A stretch of 21,353 nt of DNA from JAGOEF01 sp964511665. GTDB lineage: Bacteria; Bacteroidota; Bacteroidia; Bacteroidales; ML635J-15. The stretch lies in NCBI GenBank assembly GCA_964511665.1, contig CAZEHA010000058.1, positions 1 through 21,353 of the forward strand. The letters are read 5' to 3'. The notes beneath the pieces were generated by a model, which was not told the origin of the DNA, made no database searches, and saw only the letters and a program-made list of their open reading frames with translations. Shown here one piece after another: positions 1-7,675 of this stretch. How positions within the stretch are numbered: position 1 is the stretch's first letter; every line of letters starts with the position of its first letter. The position numbers and the translations under genes are program-made.

Positions 1-1998
1 TGCAACGGCTTTACCGATGGTTCAGCAATAGCACAGCCTTTCGACGGAACCGGAGTATATTCCTATCAGTGGGATGCCAATGCAGGAAATCAGACCACTC
101 AGGAAGCCTTAAATTTAGGCGCGGGTACTTTCTACGTAACCATCAGCGATGTGAATGGCTGCAGTATTGTTCGCGATATCACGCTTATAGAACCTCCTCA
201 ACTTGATGCTACCACTTCGGTAACCTCCGATTACAACGGACAGGATATCAGTTGCAACGGCTTTACCGATGGTTCAGCAATAGCACAGCCTTTCGACGGA
301 ACCGGTCCTTATACCTATCAGTGGGATGCCAATGCAGGAAATCAAACCACTCAGGAAGCCTTAAATTTAGGCGCGGGCACTTACTATGTAACCATCACCG
401 ATGTAAATGGCTGTAGCATTGTTCGCGATATTACGCTTATTGAACCTCCTCAACTTGATGCAACCACAGCGGTTACTTCCGACTACAACGGACAGCAAAT
501 CAGTTGTGCCGGCGCCGCTGATGCAATAATTATTACCTATCCGATTGATGGAACCTCTCCATACGTATATCAATGGGGTGCAACCGCCGGTAATCAAACA
601 ACACAAACTGCAGTAAATATTGCTGCCGGCACTCATTTTGTTACCATTACCGATGTAAACGGATGTAGTATTGTGAGAAATATTAGTGTAGTTGAACCCT
701 CGGCCTTATCAGCAACCACTGCTGTAACCTCCAACTACAATGGCCAGCACATCAGTTGCTTTGGAGCATCCGATGGTTCGGCATTGGTAACAGCTTCCAA
801 TGCTACGCCACCCTATATCTATCAATGGGGTGCATCTGCCGGAAACCAAAATACTGCACAGGCATTTAATCTGCCGGCAGGAATACACAGTGTTACGGTT
901 ACCGATATCAACGGTTGTAGTGTTGAACGAACAGTTACACTTGTTTCTCCCATTGCTCTGGAAGCCTCTGTTACCGTGACTTCTAATTACAATGGTCAAC
1001 ATGTTAGTTGTTATGGTTCAGAGAATGGATCAGCTCTTGTTTCGCCAAGTTTTGGAACTGCTCCGTATTTTTACTTGTGGGATGCCAATGCAGGTAGTCA
1101 AACAACACAGGTGGCACAGAATCTGGGAGCCGGAACCTATTATGTTACGGTTACCGATAACAATGGGTGTAGTGTGTTTAGCTCTGTTACATTGAATAAC
1201 CCACCTCAGTTGAATGTACAACTTAGTGTTATTTCTGATTACAACGGACAAGATATCAGTTGTGCCGGTTACAGTAATGGAATTGCTCAAGCAGAAGCTT
1301 CTGGAGGAACATCACCCTATGGGTATCAGTGGGATGCCGCTGCGGGGAATCAATTGAACCCAACGGCAACAGGTCTTGTAGCCGGAACATATACAGTTAC
1401 AGTTACCGATTTGAATAATTGTACTATCAGTCAGGTAATTACCCTCACTGAACCACTAAGCCTTACCGCTGCCAGCTCGGTTGTATCCGATTACAACGGA
1501 CAAGATATCAGTTGTTACGGTGCCGCTGATGGAAGTGTAGAGGTCGTTGTAGGACAAGGTACTGCTCCATATTCCTATTTGTGGGGTGCAAATACTGGCT
1601 ATCAGACAACACCGCAGGTTGATGGTTTGCCTGCAGGGAATTATTTGGTTACCATTACTGATATTAACGGATGTACAATATCTTCTGGCATTGTGCTTAC
1701 ACAACCTCAGCAACTGGCTGCTCCGTTAAGCATTAGTTCCAATTACAATGGGTTTGCAATTAGTTGTTATGGCGCTTTTGATGGCTCTGTAATGGCAAAT
1801 CCGGTACATGGAACACCACCATACTTCTATCAGTGGGGAGTGAATACCGGAAGTCAGACAACACAAGAGGCCGTAGATATTCCTGCAGGAACTTATGTGG
1901 TTACTGTAACCGATGTGAATGGGTGCTCGTTGTCGAATATGATTACAATTACGCAACCTACTGAAATTACTTTGTTGACCAATTCTCAACCGGTTATT
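1..1998 (+). repeat. Tandem SprB repeats with an exact 252-bp (84-codon) period
   Basis: Eight units start with the Cys codon of the CxG motif at 1, 253, 505, 757, 1009, 1261, 1513 and 1765. All seven intervals are exactly 252 bp, with no indel. These units carry an extra segment ending in YNGQ-x-ISC, which the shorter downstream units (225-234 bp apart, from 1999) lack. By eye, units 1 and 2 agree at about 90% of bases; later units are much more diverged at DNA level while keeping the protein motif. Confidence 0.9.
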
Positions 1999-3366
1999 TG
2001 TGGCGCTTCACTTGGCACAGCAACTGTTATTGCAAATGGAGGTGCCTCCGGATACACTTACTTATGGTCTGATGGTAGCTCCGGAGCCTCAGCACCGGGC
2101 TTGCCCGTTGGGGAACACGTGGTTGTTGTTACCGACCAGAACGGATGTTCTGCAACTACCAATGCCAATGTAGGTCTCATAGGTAACTTGGGTGTTAACT
2201 TCACACAGCTTGCCGCTGTTGTATGCTACGGAGGAACCGAGGCTATATTAGCTGCATCAGCTGTAAATGGGGTGCCAGCATACAGTTTCAATTGGTCGAA
2301 TGGGGAGAGCGGTTCTACTCTGTTTGATATTGGAGCCGGATTGTACAGTGTTACTGTAACCGATTCATGGGGATGTAGCGGTATGTCGACGCATCTGATT
2401 ACCGAACCTTCTCAAATTGTCATGAATTATATGACATCAAACGTAAGTTGTTACGGTAGTACCGATGGTAGTGCTACAATAGTTACAACAGGAGGAGCCG
2501 CACCATATAATATTGTATGGGGCAATGGCGCATCCGGTGCAAGTGCTTCAGGATTAGCAGCCGGAACATATCAGGTTAGCGTTACCGATGCCAATACTTG
2601 CATGATGATTGGGCAGGTGAACATAACTCAGCCTGAGGAACTGTTGATTGGAATTGTAATCGACAGTATCGATTGTTTTGGAATGCGTGGAGCGATTGCT
2701 TCTGTTGTGAGTGGTGGTACCGGACCTTATAATTACCAGTGGCTTGGGCCGAATGTGAACTCAACCCAGTCGGGAATTATTAACCTTGCCGAGGGAGTTT
2801 ATATGCTTACGGTTACCGATTCACACGGGTGCAGTGCAAACACTATGGTCATGCTTCCACAGCCTGCAAGGCTTACCGGAACGTATGTGTACGATAATCC
2901 ATCATGTATTGGCAATTTCGATGGCTCTATTACAGTGGTGTTATCAGGAGGAACAGCTCCATACAGCAGCTATCCGGGTGTGGTAGACGATAACAGGGTT
3001 TATTTAGATGGTCTCTACGAAGGTCAGTACCAATTGGAAATTACCGATAGAAATGGATGCGAATTATCAATGGGGCCAATTGTTCTAACCGATACCGATG
3101 CAGAATGTCTCCGAATACCCATTGCTTTTTCACCCAATGGTGATGGGTCGAACGATACCTGGGAGATAACCAATATAGAACTGTATCCGGGCGCCGAAAT
3201 AAATGTGTATAATCGTTGGGGACAAAAATTGTGGACGGGTGACCCCTCGGTGCAATGGGATGGTACTTTCGAAGGTAAACCTTTACCAACAGGTACTTAC
3301 TTGTATGTGATTATATTGCATAACGGACATAAGGACAGAGTAGGTAATGTGACTATTCTGTATTAA
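1..3366 (+). CDS. Giant SprB-repeat surface protein with C-terminal T9SS type B (gliding/CHU_C) sorting domain, 5'-partial
   Basis: The reading frame is open from the first base, so this is the last 1121 residues of a longer protein; the first internal ATG (151) lies inside a repeat and is not a start. The fragment is a tandem array of SprB-type repeats. Each has an opening Cys-x-Gly motif, a DG(S/T)A segment, a PYxYQW strand, an AGTYxVTVTD strand and an NGC turn. Units begin at 1, 253, 505, 757, 1009, 1261, 1513 and 1765, then at 1999, 2224, 2449, 2674 and 2905. The last ~86 residues (from about 3106) are a CHU_C/gliding-motility C-terminal domain with FSPNGDGxND, NRWGQ and GTYLY motifs. In known systems this tag directs export by T9SS and surface attachment. 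SprB itself is a mobile gliding adhesin, but many SprB-repeat proteins are adhesins of unknown target, so gliding is not implied. Family assignment is firm; the specific function is inferred. Confidence 0.93.
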   Translation, partial: CNGFTDGSAIAQPFDGTGVYSYQWDANAGNQTTQEALNLGAGTFYVTISDVNGCSIVRDITLIEPPQLDATTSVTSDYNGQDISCNGFTDGSAIAQPFDGTGPYTYQWDANAGNQTTQEALNLGAGTYYVTITDVNGCSIVRDITLIEPPQLDATTAVTSDYNGQQISCAGAADAIIITYPIDGTSPYVYQWGATAGNQTTQTAVNIAAGTHFVTITDVNGCSIVRNISVVEPSALSATTAVTSNYNGQHISCFGASDGSALVTASNATPPYIYQWGASAGNQNTAQAFNLPAGIHSVTVTDINGCSVERTVTLVSPIALEASVTVTSNYNGQHVSCYGSENGSALVSPSFGTAPYFYLWDANAGSQTTQVAQNLGAGTYYVTVTDNNGCSVFSSVTLNNPPQLNVQLSVISDYNGQDISCAGYSNGIAQAEASGGTSPYGYQWDAAAGNQLNPTATGLVAGTYTVTVTDLNNCTISQVITLTEPLSLTAASSVVSDYNGQDISCYGAADGSVEVVVGQGTAPYSYLWGANTGYQTTPQVDGLPAGNYLVTITDINGCTISSGIVLTQPQQLAAPLSISSNYNGFAISCYGAFDGSVMANPVHGTPPYFYQWGVNTGSQTTQEAVDIPAGTYVVTVTDVNGCSLSNMITITQPTEITLLTNSQPVICGASLGTATVIANGGASGYTYLWSDGSSGASAPGLPVGEHVVVVTDQNGCSATTNANVGLIGNLGVNFTQLAAVVCYGGTEAILAASAVNGVPAYSFNWSNGESGSTLFDIGAGLYSVTVTDSWGCSGMSTHLITEPSQIVMNYMTSNVSCYGSTDGSATIVTTGGAAPYNIVWGNGASGASASGLAAGTYQVSVTDANTCMMIGQVNITQPEELLIGIVIDSIDCFGMRGAIASVVSGGTGPYNYQWLGPNVNSTQSGIINLAEGVYMLTVTDSHGCSANTMVMLPQPARLTGTYVYDNPSCIGNFDGSITVVLSGGTAPYSSYPGVVDDNRVYLDGLYEGQYQLEITDRNGCELSMGPIVLTDTDAECLRIPIAFSPNGDGSNDTWEITNIELYPGAEINVYNRWGQKLWTGDPSVQWDGTFEGKPLPTGTYLYVIILHNGHKDRVGNVTILY

Positions 3367-3372
3367 TTTGAT

Positions 3373-3410
3373 AAAGTCATACAGTGGACGCTGTTACACT
3401 GTGTGACTTT
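3373..3410 (+). terminator. Stem-loop after the SprB-repeat gene, probable terminator
   Basis: The arms at 3373-3386 and 3397-3410 pair over 14 positions with a single G-U wobble, around a 10-base loop. The hairpin begins 6 bases after the stop codon. The right arm ends in TTT, but only a broken T-rich stretch follows, so it may end transcription or simply protect the 3' end. Confidence 0.6.
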
Positions 3411-3498
3411 GTTGTATATAGGTGTCGCAATAAATTTTTAGTGTAAACGCATTTTGCATTGTAATATTCATTTTTTTTGCGGAATAATTTTACAGTGA

Positions 3499-6291
3499 AT
3501 GAACGAGCAGGAGAGTATTGTATTAAGAGGGGTTTGCGTACACAACCTAAAGAACCTCGATGTTGATATTCCGCTGAATAAACTGGTTGTAATTACAGGC
3601 CTTTCGGGTTCAGGGAAATCATCACTGGCTTTCGATACGGTGTTTGCCGAAGGACAGCGTCGTTATGTGGAGAGCCTAAGTTCTTATGCAAGGCAATTTA
3701 TGGGTAGAATGAATAAGCCCGAGGCCGAACATATTGGTGGTATTCCACCTGCCATTGCTATTCGACAAAATACCGGCTCGCGAAATCCACGCTCTACCGT
3801 TGGTACCATTACAGAAATTTACGAATACATGAAACTACTGTTTGCACGAATCGGAATTACATGTTCTCCGGTGTCGGGCAGCGTGGTGAAAAGTCACACT
3901 GTTAAAGATGTGCTCGATTTTTACAATCAACAAACTATAGATAGCAGGTTCTATGTGTGTTTCGATTATTGCCTTCGTGAGGCTCCTATTAAAGAACAAT
4001 TTCAATTTCTTTCGCAGCAAGGCTATTCGCGATTGTTTTATAACAATGGGGTAGTGAGGTTCGATGATGTTCCCGCTGATCTTAAACCTGAAGATAATCG
4101 TTTTCGTATTGTTATCGATAGATTGGTGGTAAAACACGATGACGCGGTGTTAAACAGACTGGCCGATTCGGTGCAGAATGCTTTTTTCGAAGGGAATGGA
4201 ACTTGTATGGCAATTGTTGAAAACAATGACCAAATTAATATTGCTGTATTTTCGAATCGATTCGAGGCCGATGGAATAGTGTTCGAAATACCCAGCGAAA
4301 ACATGTTTGCTTTCAACAACCCATTAGGTGCATGCCCAAAGTGCGAAGGTTTCGGACAAACATTGGGTATCGATCCCGAGTTGGTAATACCCGATAAAAG
4401 TCTTTCGGTTTATGACGATGCAGTGGTATGCTGGAAAGGCGATAAAATGCTGGAATGGAAAGAATATTTTATAAGAAATGCACATAAGTACGGTTTTCCA
4501 ATCCACAAACCCTATCATGAACTTAACAATGAACATCGGCATTTGCTTTGGGAAGGGAATTTAGAACTAAAAGGTATCAATGCTTTCTTCGAAATGCTCG
4601 AAGAGCAAAAGTATAAAATACAATACAGGGTTATGTTGTCGAGGTACCGTGGCAAAACTCTGTGTCCGATGTGCCGTGGAACCCGCCTCAAGCAAGAGGC
4701 TTCATGGGTTAAAATTGCTGGTGTGGCTATTACAGAACTTGTAGATATGCCCTCTGTTGATCTTGTGCGTTTCTTCGACAAACTTGTTCTAAGTGATTAC
4801 GAAAAAACGGTAGCAGGCAGACTGTTAAACGAGATATCTGGTCGTCTGCATTTTTTGTGCGATGTCGGTCTGGGTTACCTGAGCATTAACAGAGGCTCAA
4901 ATACGCTGTCGGGAGGCGAAATGCAACGCATTCACCTGGCAACATCGCTTGGCTCAAGTCTTGAAGGTTCACTGTATATTCTAGACGAACCCAGTATTGG
5001 ATTGCACCCTCGCGATACATATTTGTTATTGAAGGTATTAAAACAGCTACGCGATTTAAACAATACGGTTTTGGTGGTTGAGCACGAAGAAGAAATAATT
5101 AATGATGCCGATTATATTATCGATATTGGACCGGCAGCAGGTGTATATGGTGGGAAAATCGTTTTTCGGGGAACTTACAATGAATTGTGCGATTGCTCGG
5201 ATAGCCTTACCGGCGATTATCTGTCGGGTAGGAAAAAGGTGAACATGAAGAAAACCGGAACTCTTGGACCCAACTACATAGAAGTGTGTGGAGCGCGTCA
5301 TCACAATTTGAAAAATATCAACGTGAAGTTCCCCCTGCATGCTATCACTGTGGTTACAGGCGTTAGTGGATCAGGTAAAACAAGTCTGGTACGCGATATT
5401 TTATTTCCTGCCTTAAAAAAGAAACTGGGTTTAGCCAATCAAAAAACAGGTGATTTCACCTCGCTTAATGGCGATTTGGGATTGATTTACGATATAGAGT
5501 ATGTCGATCAAAATCCCATTGGCCGATCATCGCGGTCGAACCCTGCAACCTATATCAAAGCCTACGACGAAATCAGAAAACTATTTGCCGACCAAAAGCA
5601 GGCACAAATCAACGGGTTGAAGCCTGCCCATTTCTCGTTCAACATAGATGGAGGACGCTGCGACGAATGTCAGGGAGAAGGCGAAATTCGTGTCGAGATG
5701 CAGTTTATGGCCGATGTTTATTTGATTTGTGAATCGTGTGGCGGAAAACGCTTTAAAGATGATATTCTCGAAGTGAAGTTTCATGGAAAAAACATTCATG
5801 ATATACTCGAGATGACTATAGCTGAAGCGGTTGCGTTTTTCGAAGAACATGGCGGAAATACCGGTAAACGCATCAATACACTATTGAAACATTATCTTGA
5901 TGTAGGCCTGGGATATCTCCGTATGGGGCAGTCGTCGAATACCTTGAGTGGTGGCGAAAGTCAGCGTGTGAAACTGGCATCTTTTCTGAGTCACGAGAAA
6001 GCAAATCCGGCAATATTTGTGTTCGATGAGCCTACAACGGGCTTGCACTTTCATGATATCAATAACCTGCTGGAAGCATTGCAGAAGCTGCGCAAGAATG
6101 GACATACAATCATTATTATTGAGCATAATCTTGAGGTAATACGCAATGCCGATTGGGTTATCGATTTAGGGCCCGAAGGTGGCGATACAGGTGGGTATCT
6201 GTTATTTGAAGGTAAACCCGATGCCTTGATGCAGTGCGAAAAATCGTATACCGGTACGTTTCTGAAGAATAGAATATGTCACAAAATATAG
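3499..6291 (+). CDS. uvrA: UvrA, excinuclease ABC subunit A
   Basis: Cytoplasmic DNA-damage recognition ATPase of nucleotide excision repair; UvrA dimers scan DNA and load UvrB at lesions. The 930 residues match the usual ~940. Two ABC modules are visible: Walker A GLSGSGKS at ~34-41 and GVSGSGKT at ~621-628; signatures LSGGEMQ (~470-476) and LSGGESQ (~816-822); Walker B/DEP at ~493-498 and ~841-845. Zinc-binding pairs are present: CPKC (279/282) with CPMC (389/392), and CDEC (721/724) with CESC (744/747). The region at ~130-250 corresponding to the UvrB-binding domain is present, which argues for a UvrA1-type repair protein and against the shortened UvrA2 type. The ATG at 3499 places the conserved HNLKNLDVDIP segment correctly. 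No Shine-Dalgarno is seen, as is usual in this phylum. The gene converges on the porin gene, leaving 14 bp between the stops. Confidence 0.97.
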   Translation: MNEQESIVLRGVCVHNLKNLDVDIPLNKLVVITGLSGSGKSSLAFDTVFAEGQRRYVESLSSYARQFMGRMNKPEAEHIGGIPPAIAIRQNTGSRNPRSTVGTITEIYEYMKLLFARIGITCSPVSGSVVKSHTVKDVLDFYNQQTIDSRFYVCFDYCLREAPIKEQFQFLSQQGYSRLFYNNGVVRFDDVPADLKPEDNRFRIVIDRLVVKHDDAVLNRLADSVQNAFFEGNGTCMAIVENNDQINIAVFSNRFEADGIVFEIPSENMFAFNNPLGACPKCEGFGQTLGIDPELVIPDKSLSVYDDAVVCWKGDKMLEWKEYFIRNAHKYGFPIHKPYHELNNEHRHLLWEGNLELKGINAFFEMLEEQKYKIQYRVMLSRYRGKTLCPMCRGTRLKQEASWVKIAGVAITELVDMPSVDLVRFFDKLVLSDYEKTVAGRLLNEISGRLHFLCDVGLGYLSINRGSNTLSGGEMQRIHLATSLGSSLEGSLYILDEPSIGLHPRDTYLLLKVLKQLRDLNNTVLVVEHEEEIINDADYIIDIGPAAGVYGGKIVFRGTYNELCDCSDSLTGDYLSGRKKVNMKKTGTLGPNYIEVCGARHHNLKNINVKFPLHAITVVTGVSGSGKTSLVRDILFPALKKKLGLANQKTGDFTSLNGDLGLIYDIEYVDQNPIGRSSRSNPATYIKAYDEIRKLFADQKQAQINGLKPAHFSFNIDGGRCDECQGEGEIRVEMQFMADVYLICESCGGKRFKDDILEVKFHGKNIHDILEMTIAEAVAFFEEHGGNTGKRINTLLKHYLDVGLGYLRMGQSSNTLSGGESQRVKLASFLSHEKANPAIFVFDEPTTGLHFHDINNLLEALQKLRKNGHTIIIIEHNLEVIRNADWVIDLGPEGGDTGGYLLFEGKPDALMQCEKSYTGTFLKNRICHKI

Positions 6292-6305
6292 CATCAATGT
6301 GCTGT

Positions 6306-7601
6306 CTATATCAATACCTGTAGACGACAGGCCACAAGGTTTTTATATTCATTTGAATTCGTACTCTGTTTGTAGTTTGGTCGCCTTTGCCACTCTATTG
6401 TGCATTTTAGATTGTGCCCTGCAACAAAAACGTTCATGCCAACGTCGTAATGCAACGAAGGAATTTGCATAGCTTCAAAATCGCAATAGGTAGCTACTGC
6501 GTACAATTGAAACCTTTCTCCGCTTTTCAACACTACCGGAAGTAGGTATCCCAATTGAGTAAGTACGGCATTACCGGTGCCTAACTGTACTTCGCTGATA
6601 GCATTGGAGTAGGGGTTCATGGCAGCAAAACTCAGTAAATAATTTGGGCCGTAGTTATAGTAGTAATATGCTGAGTAAAAACTGATTGCCATATTTTTCC
6701 CGAAAGGTATGTCAGCAAAAATATCAATGCCTACATGCGTTTTGTTGTGTAGGGTCAATGCTCCCGTTTCACCGTATGTGTCAGTAACTGTTGCAGTCGA
6801 TTTGGGATGATAATCGACACCCGCACCAATGTTCAACACTTTCTTGGTGCCGATGTATGTTGCCGAATAAAAAGGCATCATTGCTGATTCGTTATCGAAA
6901 AACTGATATTGAAAATAGCCTTTATATGCAGGGCTTGTATTCGCAACATCATAGGCTGTGTTTATTGCAGGTGTTTCGGGCATGCGTTCGCACCTGAACG
7001 GTTTAGCCACGGCAACCCGATAATCGAAGTGCCCGATTTTACCGCTGGCAAACACACTCAATTGCCGTGCTGACTGATCGGTGGTAATCAGGTTTGGTGC
7101 AGTTATCACCGGAACATCCATGCCCAAAGTGCGACCCGAACTGCTCGAAGTAAGGCGCGAAACACCGTTAAACATATTCAAACCGGCACCTATCATTAGT
7201 TTGTTTCGCACTACCTGATAGCCCAGCCAATTGTCGTACAGAAAAAACGAAGGTTTGGCAGCAGAGAATGGTGATGCTGCTGTAGTGTTGGGCTGTGCAG
7301 CCATGGCCGGCATCACAAAATAGGTAAAACGGCCCAGTGATGCATACAGCGAAACATAGGTTCGGTATAGCGATATGTCGCTTTCACCCGAAATCGGGCC
7401 ACCGCCCCAACCCAAAGTGCCGGGGTTAAATTGCATGTATCGGGCAATGATTTGGGTGCCAAAGCCGGGCTTGATAAACATGCTGCCTTCTTCGTTCAGA
7501 TTGATTTTTATTCCTTTTTCGAGAACACTGTAATCGGTCTGGCCAAAACCTGCCTGAGCGATACTTACCAATATGATGACAGTAACTATGATTTGCTTCA
7601 T
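6306..7601 (-). CDS. Porin-like outer-membrane beta-barrel protein
   Basis: A 431-residue protein with a clear signal peptide (~1-20, ending in GFGQ). Alternating aromatic/hydrophobic strands typical of a beta-barrel follow, with no internal hydrophobic helix. The segment after ~115 (KPSFFLYDNW, then IGAGLNMFNGVSRL, then SARQLSVFASGKIGHFDYRVAVAKPF) resembles, from memory, a Bacteroidota family usually annotated 'porin' or 'hypothetical outer membrane protein', distantly like phosphate-selective OprO/OprP porins. The probable role is a diffusion channel in the outer membrane; the substrate is unknown. It lies 74 bp downstream of the TonB-dependent receptor on the same strand, so the two are probably co-transcribed and may serve the same nutrient. 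The start is the only ATG giving an intact signal peptide. Confidence 0.72.
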   Translation of the reverse strand: MKQIIVTVIILVSIAQAGFGQTDYSVLEKGIKINLNEEGSMFIKPGFGTQIIARYMQFNPGTLGWGGGPISGESDISLYRTYVSLYASLGRFTYFVMPAMAAQPNTTAASPFSAAKPSFFLYDNWLGYQVVRNKLMIGAGLNMFNGVSRLTSSSSGRTLGMDVPVITAPNLITTDQSARQLSVFASGKIGHFDYRVAVAKPFRCERMPETPAINTAYDVANTSPAYKGYFQYQFFDNESAMMPFYSATYIGTKKVLNIGAGVDYHPKSTATVTDTYGETGALTLHNKTHVGIDIFADIPFGKNMAISFYSAYYYYNYGPNYLLSFAAMNPYSNAISEVQLGTGNAVLTQLGYLLPVVLKSGERFQLYAVATYCDFEAMQIPSLHYDVGMNVFVAGHNLKCTIEWQRRPNYKQSTNSNEYKNLVACRLQVLI

Positions 7602-7632
7602 ACAATGGGTATTTATGAAGCCGAAAGGTAAA

Positions 7633-7671
7633 ATATTTTGAGCTGAAATAAAACCTTAATTCAGAAAATAT
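7633..7671 (-). other. Intercistronic hairpin between TonB receptor and porin genes
   Basis: In the 74-bp gap, a 7-bp outer stem (7633-7639 with 7665-7671) and a 5-bp inner stem (7643-7647 with 7660-7664) are separated by a 3-base bulge. A competing pairing, TTGAGCTGA (7638-7646) with TCAGCTTAA (7671-7679), reaches into the receptor stop codon. It could act as a partial terminator or mRNA processing/stability element. It is AT-rich, so only moderately convincing. Confidence 0.35.
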
Positions 7672-7675
7672 CAGC

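Noticed and set aside
1..2000. Regular direct repeats as a CRISPR array
   Set aside because: The period is 252 bp, the repeats are coding and diverged, and there are no short identical repeats with unique spacers.
151..3366. ATG at 151 as the start of the SprB-repeat protein
   Set aside because: The same frame is open to base 1 and encodes repeat sequence upstream, so the gene begins outside the window.
3499..6291. UvrA2-type or antibiotic-resistance ABC protein
   Set aside because: The UvrB-binding region (~130-250) and both zinc modules are present at full length, which fits canonical UvrA.
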